A stretch of DNA of 64,000 bases from an uncultured Bacteroidales bacterium (lineage in GTDB: Bacteria > Bacteroidota > Bacteroidia > Bacteroidales > UBA932). The stretch covers positions 62,001 through 126,000 of the forward strand of contig CALVAC010000005.1 of the NCBI GenBank assembly GCA_944325435.1, read 5' to 3'. The notes beneath the pieces were generated by a model, which worked only from the letters and a program-made list of their open reading frames with translations, made no database searches and was not told the origin of the DNA. Shown one piece after another: positions 43,900 through 50,346 of the stretch (positions within the stretch are counted from its first letter, which is position 1; each line of letters begins with the position of its first letter). Position numbers and translations under genes: made by a program.

Positions 43900-44115
43900 A
43901 TGAAACAGATAGACAATAGAAATTGGCTTGCTGATGAAGGAAAGGTGTTCCAACAGACAAGCACGGGTGAAATATATGGATATGGAATATGTCTTGGAGA
44001 CGAGGATTCCATAGACAACTATCAGGAAATTGACAATCCTGACCCGAACAATCCGGAATACAATCCCAACTGCGGAATTGACACCTCCGACAACATGGGG
44101 GTCCCCCAACTATAA
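43900..44115 (+). CDS. 71-residue acidic protein of unknown function
   Basis: Starts 11 bases after the repeat-protein stop and is followed by a terminator, so the two form one transcription unit. Soluble and acidic: MKQIDNRNWLADEGKVFQQ is followed by GYGICLGDED and a loop rich in Asp, Asn and Pro (NPDPNNPEYNPN). No family recognised. A partner or chaperone of the repeat protein is a guess from adjacency only. Confidence 0.6.
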   Translation: MKQIDNRNWLADEGKVFQQTSTGEIYGYGICLGDEDSIDNYQEIDNPDPNNPEYNPNCGIDTSDNMGVPQL

Positions 44116-44136
44116 TTCCGTTAATTTATATGCAAC

Positions 44137-44170
44137 AAATCCCACGCGACCTCAAATTTGCGTGGGATTT
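44137..44170 (+). terminator. Terminator after the repeat-protein pair
   Basis: AAATCCCACGC (44137-44147) pairs with GCGTGGGATTT (44160-44170), 11 bp, and the 3' arm runs into further T. It also lies 11 bases past the stop of the leftward UDG-like gene and could serve both directions. Confidence 0.75.
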
Positions 44171-44180
44171 TCCGTTCAAG

Positions 44181-44993
44181 TCATTGGATTTTTCTAATAA
44201 TTTCTCTTGCATATTCCTCTACAATGTTCTCTACAGTAGCTCCAACCTCCTCTAATCTAGGAAATCTCCTCACAATTGCACCACGAGCGGTTCCAGACAA
44301 ATGTGGCAATGCCAAGATGTTCCGCAGTCCCATTTTCTTGCACATCCTTTCGGCACTTCTGCCAAGGCACACGATTACAGTAGGTTTGACAATCTCTATC
44401 TCTTGTCTCATAATTTCTGCATACTTGTCTATATGAGCATCAGAGAACTCATCGGTTGTCTTATGGTCATATATAAAGAACTTGTTGGCATCAGTCAGAT
44501 AAATGCCATATCCATTGGCTACCAGTCTCTTTACCAGCAAATCCATCATTTTACCACCCCTCGCATTCTGTCTATGCTCCAATGAGTGCAAGCCAAATGG
44601 ACTTGAAATAACCGCATCATAGCATTCTCCATAATACTTGTTGTTCCTCAATGGGTCTTGTGCAACAATCATTATATGCTTGTTGTCTTGAACATTGAAC
44701 CAAGTGGGCAAGTCCACTCCGATAGCCCCCTTATGCAATGCCTTGATATCAGCACCTAATTGGGAGTTGCCAATCGGAATGGTCACGGAGGTGGTGTCAT
44801 CATATCCACCAAATGGTTTCAAATCCTCTGTGAACACTTCTTGCCATTCTGCACAAGTGCAGTCATAGCACTTGCACATCTGTTCATAGCAGTTTTCTAT
44901 CCTATGCAGATATTCCACACCAAGCAACCTTTCGGCAACAAGGTGTGGAATCTCATAGGACAGACCGCATTCGTTACAGAATTGACTTTGCAT
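44181..44993 (-). CDS. Uracil-DNA glycosylase-superfamily protein with Cys-rich N-terminus
   Basis: 270 residues. The core has UDG-superfamily motifs in order: IMIVAQDPLRNNKYYGE (108-123), equivalent to the G-Q/E-D/A-P water-activating loop; IYLTDANKFF (164-173), like the YxTNxxK strand; VIVCLGRSAERM (207-218); and LPHLSGTARG (229-238), in place of the HPS minor-groove loop. The N-terminal ~50 residues hold seven cysteines (FCNECG; C35; C40, C42, C45, C47), suggesting a zinc or Fe-S site not arranged as in family 4/5 enzymes. It starts 2 bases after the MORN gene stop. Inside a mobile element, it may act on modified bases in phage DNA; that is inference. Divergent from known families. Confidence 0.72.
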   Translation of the reverse strand: MQSQFCNECGLSYEIPHLVAERLLGVEYLHRIENCYEQMCKCYDCTCAEWQEVFTEDLKPFGGYDDTTSVTIPIGNSQLGADIKALHKGAIGVDLPTWFNVQDNKHIMIVAQDPLRNNKYYGECYDAVISSPFGLHSLEHRQNARGGKMMDLLVKRLVANGYGIYLTDANKFFIYDHKTTDEFSDAHIDKYAEIMRQEIEIVKPTVIVCLGRSAERMCKKMGLRNILALPHLSGTARGAIVRRFPRLEEVGATVENIVEEYAREIIRKIQ

Positions 44994-44995
44994 GA

Positions 44996-46681
44996 TTACA
45001 TATCACTCTTAATAGTTGCATAAAAAGGCACGGATTCAAGTAATTTCTTGAACTTTTTTGTATCTTTATAAACTTCTAAAATTTTAGAAACCGTAGACCC
45101 ATATCGGACATTATACCCCATTCGAATGTTATCGTAAGTCCGGTTGCCATCTGCATCGGAATATTTAAGGACAAATTCCAAAACATCTTCATACTTGACA
45201 GATGACGCATCTTTTGAGATTAAAGAATAAGAAGCGTCCCCAAAGGCGTCCGGTGTACCATATTTCACATATTTTAAGATAAGGTAAATCTGTATGTCTC
45301 TTTCTGTAAGAGTCAAATTCTCGCGCTTGTATACTTCATCCAAATGTGAGAGGTACGCATCCCACTCTCTAAGGTCAACTTCCTTTTCACCACGTCTTAA
45401 TGTTGAATGGGGCAAATAGTATTTGTGGATATAATACCGTGTTGAGTCATTATCCGTACCATGATGCTTATAAACTTGTTCTAATAATGGTTCACAAATT
45501 TTTCCATACTGATATTTGAAGGTGTGAATAGAATCAGTGGGAGATTCAAAATACCATAAGAACGATGAACTTGGCCCACCACCATTTATTTCTTTTCTCT
45601 CTTCCTGTGCATCAACATGTATCTTAAATTCAGGATATTGCAACGAGATTGTGGGTATAACATAATCCTTCGCATAATAATCCATTAAGTCATTGGATTC
45701 AAGGAATTTGCAGAAAACAGTATCAATCGTGCTAATGTATTGAGATATGAGTGAATCAAGCTTAACTTTCAGCGATGCATCCTTTTCTTGGAATCTGAGT
45801 TCATCTTTCCATCGAGATTCCTGTTCCATGCTTTTGACAACACTCTCCGGCACATTCCCGAACAATCTCCTGTACTTATCGGCATCGGAGAAAATGTAGG
45901 TTATTTCGGGCGCACGCTCGTCCGAACTATTCACCGGATAATTTGTCATATACTCATTACAGATGTTCATCCCCGTAGCATACAACTTCCACATTGTTAT
46001 CATATTAGCTAAGCTGACCGTTTCTTGCGGCTGGATAGTGCTTGGGTCTTTCCCTGCATAATCAGTCTCATACCCCCAATCCATACCAAGCATTTCTTTC
46101 ATGGTGAGGACATATCCATTCTTAAATGAGCCTTTTGTGGTAAGACCTCGTATTACATCTGTAATAGAAAATGCTCCGTCCATCACCCCATTTTTGAATG
46201 TCAAGGTCAATTTCTCAAGTCCCTCATAGTTGATATTCCATGTACCAGTTGGTTTCCCGTTTATATAAGTTCCCGAGATATATTCGTTATAGTCTGACGG
46301 GGCTTTATATATCCAATTGTCAGTAAATATGTTATATCCGCCATTCATTAATTGTAAATCATGTTTTAGTACATATTTGCCATTTGGTACTCCGTTCTTA
46401 TATGTTCTGGTCATGGTCACTGTTCCAGTGCGAAAAATTCCCGTAGATATTTCATATTTGTTATAGTTTCCTACAAAATTCCATGTACCCTCTCTTTTCC
46501 CATTTACAATAGATCCATACCAAGTTTCTGATATGGTACCACCATTGTCACTGGTAGCATTGAATGTTACCTTGTATTGAGTCCCATTTTGTGTTACCAC
46601 CCGACCATCAGAATCTTTTTCTTGCGCAAATGACATTACTGGAATTAAGCATAATGTCATAAAAAGTAAAAACTGTTTCAT
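44996..46681 (-). CDS. Secreted MORN-type repeat protein
   Basis: 561 residues with signal peptide MKQFLLFMTLCLIPVMSFAQ. Residues ~30-200 carry five or six MORN-like repeats (YGSIVNGKREGTWNFVG, TYKNGVPNGKYVL, GTYINGKPTGTWNINYEG, TFKNGVMDGAF, GSFKNGYVL). The C-terminal ~350 residues are helical, charged and unrecognised. Such proteins are common in Bacteroidota with unknown roles. The stop is 2 bases before the UDG-like start, which is odd for a pair of a periplasmic and a cytoplasmic protein. AT-rich composition like the rest of the element. Confidence 0.75.
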   Translation of the reverse strand: MKQFLLFMTLCLIPVMSFAQEKDSDGRVVTQNGTQYKVTFNATSDNGGTISETWYGSIVNGKREGTWNFVGNYNKYEISTGIFRTGTVTMTRTYKNGVPNGKYVLKHDLQLMNGGYNIFTDNWIYKAPSDYNEYISGTYINGKPTGTWNINYEGLEKLTLTFKNGVMDGAFSITDVIRGLTTKGSFKNGYVLTMKEMLGMDWGYETDYAGKDPSTIQPQETVSLANMITMWKLYATGMNICNEYMTNYPVNSSDERAPEITYIFSDADKYRRLFGNVPESVVKSMEQESRWKDELRFQEKDASLKVKLDSLISQYISTIDTVFCKFLESNDLMDYYAKDYVIPTISLQYPEFKIHVDAQEERKEINGGGPSSSFLWYFESPTDSIHTFKYQYGKICEPLLEQVYKHHGTDNDSTRYYIHKYYLPHSTLRRGEKEVDLREWDAYLSHLDEVYKRENLTLTERDIQIYLILKYVKYGTPDAFGDASYSLISKDASSVKYEDVLEFVLKYSDADGNRTYDNIRMGYNVRYGSTVSKILEVYKDTKKFKKLLESVPFYATIKSDM

Positions 46682-47014
46682 CTATGCAATCAGTTATTAG
46701 TTTTGCCTACTCTTTGATAAGGTTTTCGGCATCCCCTTGTGTATGATTGGGGAACAAAAGAAAGTGCAGAGAGCCATTGCTATTTCTTCAGACAGGCTCT
46801 GGTAAAGCCTTTGGACTAAATAAGCAACAGCCTCTGCACCATATAGCATAGTGAGAGGTGGCACTTATTCCCGTCCAAGAAAAATTTACCAGATTCGTCT
46901 GAAAGGAATAAGGTTCAAACACTTCCGTGTTCTATCCAATATTTAGGTACAAATATATACCTTATTTCTCACCCACGCAAACGGGCAGGGCTGTTGCGAG
47001 AACAAAAGTACGAA
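46682..47014. other. Gene-free stretch with a 76-base imperfect hairpin
   Basis: No supported gene in these 333 bases. From 46764 to 46839 lies an imperfect palindrome: GTGCAGAG (46764-46771) pairs with CTCTGCAC (46832-46839). Inside, TTGCTATTT pairs with AAATAAGCAA (one bulge), and AGGCT pairs with AGCCT at the tip. It could be an RNA structure, a recombination or transposase site, or a small MITE-like insertion. No clear promoter for the MORN gene was found. Confidence 0.5.
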
Positions 47015-47980
47015 TTAGAAAACAAACATCTCTTGATGTGTGGTCTCCTTATATGTCAATGTGGTTATTGCTTCGGATAAGAATAACACAAGCCTTTCAC
47101 AATCTTTTAGGTTTCTTGTATTGTATCGGTATGCGCATTCAGCGCAGTACCAATACAGATGCTTTGCCGACACTTTGCGATATATTCCGAATATCATTCG
47201 TTTCAAATGTGACCAGAAGTTCTCAATGCCATTGGTTGAGAATCCTGACTTGTTCACATACTGGCCGTGAGAGTGATTGACTCTTTCATGTGTATAGCCA
47301 TGCCTGTTCAAGCCATTGTATGCACCCCATTCGTCAGTAACGACGGTTGAACCTTTCTCTACAATCTCCTTTATCAGAGGGAGCAAGGTTTTCTTTGTGG
47401 CATCCTTCGTTATGAAGGTGTTTACCATTGTACCGGAGCGGAATCCGACTACCGGCACTTTGGTTTTAAGGCTTCGTCCTTGTGAGTGCTGACCTTTCTT
47501 GCGTTTAACACTCACATAGGTTTCGTCAATCTGTACTATGTCCTTGAACTTTATTATCTTGTTCATGTTCTGTCGTATTCTGTTGAGCATGAACCAAGCA
47601 GTTTTCTGTGTGACACCAATATGCCTATGAATGTACATACTGCTCAAACCAACTTTATTTGTGAGGAACATAAAGATTACCTCAAACCATTTTCTCAAAG
47701 GAATATGTGTTCCGTCAAACATTGTCTTGGTTGTGCCTGTGAAACGCTCTCGGCAATGCTTGCATTTGTATAGACCTTTAAATTCTCCTTTAGTCTTCAA
47801 TTTGTAATGCTCTGCTGATATGCAACCGCAATGAGGACATACTGGTGTGCCTCTCCATTTTGCCTGTTCAAGATACTCTCTAAATCCAGTCTCATCTTTT
47901 AGAGCATCTCTCATATCATCGAATGATTTGTAAATCTTCATTCTATAATCTTCGCCTTTGAAATTGTAATTTGATAACAT
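47015..47980 (-). CDS. IS1595-family (ISXO2-like) transposase
   Basis: 321 residues and apparently intact. The N-terminal zinc ribbon has CPHC (48-51) and CKHC (73-76). The DDE catalytic core is complete: D152 in VQIDETYV, D216 in VVTDEWGAY, and E253 in STNGIENFWSHLKR, the signature ISXO2-like block. This family makes 8-bp target duplications, matching the AAATATTT copies at the element ends. It lies ~660 bases from the right terminal repeat and reads leftwards. The ATG at 47980 is inside one copy of a 15-bp repeat (47967-47981) repeated 70 bases upstream, a possible autoregulatory site. Confidence 0.93.
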   Translation of the reverse strand: MLSNYNFKGEDYRMKIYKSFDDMRDALKDETGFREYLEQAKWRGTPVCPHCGCISAEHYKLKTKGEFKGLYKCKHCRERFTGTTKTMFDGTHIPLRKWFEVIFMFLTNKVGLSSMYIHRHIGVTQKTAWFMLNRIRQNMNKIIKFKDIVQIDETYVSVKRKKGQHSQGRSLKTKVPVVGFRSGTMVNTFITKDATKKTLLPLIKEIVEKGSTVVTDEWGAYNGLNRHGYTHERVNHSHGQYVNKSGFSTNGIENFWSHLKRMIFGIYRKVSAKHLYWYCAECAYRYNTRNLKDCERLVLFLSEAITTLTYKETTHQEMFVF

Positions 47981-48051
47981 TATTTTGTTATATAAATATA
48001 ATAAAAAGATTTAACATATTAACTATCAATGAGTTATAATTTGATAACATT
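47967..48051. repeat. 15-bp direct repeat over and upstream of the transposase start
   Basis: TAATTTGATAACATT occurs at 47967-47981, covering the transposase start codon, and again at 48037-48051. A partial relative (ATGTTATCAA) lies in the opposite orientation near 48157. Spacing of 70 bases between the perfect copies. Confidence 0.7.
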
Positions 48052-48322
48052 TTCAAATTATTTTTCATTGGGTCTATACTAAAAATGGCTGCCTTGTTCG
48101 GTTAGCCATTGGCGTATCTGTTACGATGTTGCTAATTATACAAGAAAACGACGAAATGTTATCAATTTCAAGAAAAATTTTTCAGAAATTTTCAGTTTTC
48201 AGGATTTAATCCTCGTAACGGGAGGATATCGGGATAATAAATACCATTATTTGGTACCATTTCCACCACGAGGGGAAACAAGAAGTATCAAGGATTAAAG
48301 AATTGAATAAATCAATGTGGAA
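47981..48322. other. AT-rich gene-free stretch upstream of the transposase
   Basis: 342 bases with no supported gene. It holds the second copy of the 15-bp repeat (48037-48051), a small hairpin ATCCTC/GAGGAT around 48206-48224, and a short TACCA/TGGTA pair near 48241-48256. It must carry the transposase promoter; the nearest candidate on the minus strand is TATATTTA, a one-base variant of the -7 box. No separate terminal repeats for the transposase alone were found here. Confidence 0.5.
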
Positions 48323-48592
48323 TCAAAATCCATTTGCTTTCATCCACTCTGTAAATGATGCCTTTGTCTTTCCTAAAGCATTGTAAAGTTTTCGCAAATC
48401 CGACTTGTTCAACTTTGACCAATTGACCGAAGAATCATTCCAAAGGGCTGCAAGCGTTGAGCTGTCAAGTTTTGACAAATCAAGTTGAACCATTAGTCGT
48501 TTTGAGGATTGGGAATTCTGTGGATTTATCTGTACTATTGATTCCACCAATGGAACTGGTGTTCTACCAAGACTTTCGTTTAATGTTTCCAT
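48323..48592 (-). CDS. 89-residue protein of unknown function
   Basis: A small soluble protein from the ATG at 48592. The N-terminal half is extended (NESLGRTPVPLVESIVQINP); the C-terminal half is helical, with WNDSSVNWSKLNKSDLRKLY and FTEWMKANGF. No family recognised. It sits between the transposase and the right terminal repeat, 51 bases inside the latter. Its location suggests an accessory or regulatory role in transposition, but nothing in the sequence proves that. Confidence 0.6.
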   Translation of the reverse strand: METLNESLGRTPVPLVESIVQINPQNSQSSKRLMVQLDLSKLDSSTLAALWNDSSVNWSKLNKSDLRKLYNALGKTKASFTEWMKANGF

Positions 48593-48643
48593 TGTGTACC
48601 TAATTTACATATCTTTGTATATGTATTAAACCCGAAAAATTAG

Positions 48644-48670
48644 GTTGGTACATTAAAGTATATAAGTGTG
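48644..48670 (-). repeat. Right terminal inverted repeat, 27 bp
   Basis: Exact reverse complement of 42554-42580. Just inside, the two ends also share a CTAA, offset by one base. Confidence 0.93.
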
Positions 48671-48678
48671 AAATATTT
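48671..48678. repeat. Right target-site duplication (AAATATTT)
   Basis: Identical to 42546-42553 and directly adjacent to the right terminal repeat. Confidence 0.75.
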
Positions 48679-48691
48679 TATTGCATTGATT

Positions 48692-50233
48692 TCAGATTAC
48701 CTTCCATTCATCGATACGGCGGTTGGCTGAGGAGAAGCTGACACCTATCCTGAACAGTCTGCGTGGATCAGCGGAAAAAGGTCTGTCATATCCTTTTTCT
48801 TCGATCTGTTTCAGTGCCTCATCCGCGCTGCCGTCCACCTTCAGCTCCATGATGTAGACATAGTCCTTTGTCTGGAGAAGTATGTCGATACGCCCGTTGC
48901 TTGTCTGCTTCTCGGTCTGGACATATTCCCCGAGGAGCTCGAAGATTATGTACATTGCGTACTGGAAGTCCTTCTCCGCGTTCCCCTGTATCTGGTAGTT
49001 CGCCCTGGCGAACAGGGCCTCCAGCAGCTTCATCATTTCTTCGGGCTTGCCTCCCCTCAGCGCCCTTGCCATCTTCGATATCAGGGTCATGCCAGAGGTC
49101 GTCTCACCCGGGACATAGTACTGGAATATGAAGTTGAGGAATCCGGTCTTGACTTCCCGGTTAGGGAAACCGAGTCTGTAGAGGGCAAACTCCGGGTCAT
49201 ATCCTGTAATGGTGAGATAGCCGCTCTGGTATAGCAGTGGTATAGGGTTCTCGAATACTGTGTTCACGGTGCTCAGGAGCGAAGAGTCCACCTCTTCATC
49301 CGTGAGATGCGTGATGTCGTATGAAGTACGCTGCATAATCTTCACGAGGAATGACGGAGTCCCAGTCTCGAACCAGTATTCGTTGAACTCTCTTTTCTTG
49401 AATGTGTTGAGCAGGCTGAACGGATTGTACACCCCGTCACCTTTACGGCAGAAATGATAGCCGTCATACATTTCGGCAAGTCTGTCATAGCACTGCCCTT
49501 CAGACATTCCGTTGGCCTCTGCCAGTTCACTGACGCTTCCAGTGAAGTACTTGTGGAGGTCATCCTCGGAGATGCCGCAGATGTCCGCATATCCGGATTC
49601 CATTGAAATGTCATTCAGGTTGTTGAGCCCGCTGAATACGCTCATTTTGCCAATCTTGGTGACCCCCGTGAGGAAACCGAACCTTATTTGTCCGTCCTTT
49701 GATTTCAGTACGCTGTAGAATCCCTGGAGTGCACTCCGGTAGTATTCCTGCAGCTCAGGGTCATCGAGATTGTCTATGATAGGCTTGTCGTATTCATCGA
49801 TCAGGATGACTGTCTGTTGTCCTGTAGCTTCGCATGCTGCATCAATGACATTTGCAAACCGCACGCTTGCCGCGCTATATCTTTTCTGTATGTCATACAG
49901 CCGCTCCCATATATCCAAAGCATTGGCCAGCTTGGAGTCAAGTACCTCTCTTGAGGTATAAGATGCACCGCTGAGATCAAGATGCAGGACCGGGTATTCC
50001 TTCCATTCTTTCTCCAGCGTCTCCATAGCCAGTCCTCTGAAAAGCTCGCGTTTCCCCTGGAAATAGGCCTCCATTGTGGACACGAGCAGGCTCTTCCCGA
50101 ACCGTCTCGGACGGCTCAGAAAATAATATTTCCCGGAAGAGGCAAGGCTGTAAATCTTGTCCGTCTTGTCCACATATACATAACCTCCGTTGCGGAGATC
50201 CTCGAAATTCTGGATACCTATAGGGTAAAGCAT
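48692..50233 (-). CDS. DUF1703 AAA-ATPase with PD-(D/E)XK nuclease-like domain
   Basis: 513 residues. The N-terminal AAA-ATPase-like domain starts YPIGIQNFEDLRNGGYVYVDKT and has the Walker A variant RPRRFGKS (41-48) and Walker B VILIDEYDKPI. The C-terminal PDDEXK_9 domain has GRIDILLQTKDYVYIMELK, with D and ExK in the nuclease arrangement, then EQIEEKGYDRPF-like helices. These proteins occur in many copies in Bacteroidota genomes and may be nucleic-acid-acting or mobile-element-linked; function unresolved. GC-rich like the backbone, so it predates or is separate from the adjacent transposon. Confidence 0.88.
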   Translation of the reverse strand: MLYPIGIQNFEDLRNGGYVYVDKTDKIYSLASSGKYYFLSRPRRFGKSLLVSTMEAYFQGKRELFRGLAMETLEKEWKEYPVLHLDLSGASYTSREVLDSKLANALDIWERLYDIQKRYSAASVRFANVIDAACEATGQQTVILIDEYDKPIIDNLDDPELQEYYRSALQGFYSVLKSKDGQIRFGFLTGVTKIGKMSVFSGLNNLNDISMESGYADICGISEDDLHKYFTGSVSELAEANGMSEGQCYDRLAEMYDGYHFCRKGDGVYNPFSLLNTFKKREFNEYWFETGTPSFLVKIMQRTSYDITHLTDEEVDSSLLSTVNTVFENPIPLLYQSGYLTITGYDPEFALYRLGFPNREVKTGFLNFIFQYYVPGETTSGMTLISKMARALRGGKPEEMMKLLEALFARANYQIQGNAEKDFQYAMYIIFELLGEYVQTEKQTSNGRIDILLQTKDYVYIMELKVDGSADEALKQIEEKGYDRPFSADPRRLFRIGVSFSSANRRIDEWKVI

Positions 50234-50258
50234 GTCAACTTGGTTTGCCGGTCGGAGT

Positions 50259-50289
50259 CAAAGATAGTAAAATTGTCTTTCGGATGCAA
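50259..50289 (-). promoter_or_regulatory. Promoter of the DUF1703 gene
   Basis: TTG (50287-50289), 20 bases, TATCTTTG (50259-50266) on the minus strand, 26 bases before the ATG at 50233. Confidence 0.65.
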
Positions 50290-50294
50290 TTATA

Positions 50295-50325
50295 AAAAGG
50301 TGACCTCGATATGAAGTCACCTTTT
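50295..50325 (-). terminator. Terminator of pnp
   Basis: AAAAGGTGAC (50295-50304) pairs with GTCACCTTTT (50316-50325). It lies 22 bases past the pnp stop on the minus strand, with T-rich sequence on both sides. Confidence 0.85.
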
Positions 50326-50346
50326 CATATTATTTTATTCTGAATC

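Larger units (their letters stand above)
42554..48670. mobile_element. IS1595-type transposon with cargo genes (6.1 kb)
   Basis: The element is bounded by 27-bp perfect inverted repeats (42554-42580 and 48644-48670; outer bases CACACTT, inner bases TACCAAC), with an 8-bp AAATATTT outside each end. It holds an intact IS1595-family transposase (47015-47980). The cargo is a CYSNTFG-repeat protein and its small neighbour, a MORN-type secreted protein coupled to a UDG-superfamily protein, and an 89-residue orphan. Its base composition is clearly more AT-rich than the flanking genes. It lies between lysR and the DUF1703 gene, with the right end 13 bases from the latter's stop. Ends and transposase are seen; that this transposase moves the whole unit is inferred. 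Confidence 0.85.

Noticed and set aside
46764..46839. tRNA gene (length and closing stem fit)
   Set aside because: No T-arm GTTCGA-like sequence, no anticodon arm of correct geometry on either strand and no 3' discriminator/CCA pattern.
46840..48130. A simple IS1595 insertion sequence with its own ends nested in the island
   Set aside because: No inverted repeat pair could be found close to the transposase on both sides; the only convincing ends are at 42554 and 48670. A computed search could still find a short degenerate pair.
48692..50233. DUF1703 AAA-ATPase as part of the mobile element
   Set aside because: It lies outside the right terminal repeat and target duplication, and its GC content and codon use match the backbone.
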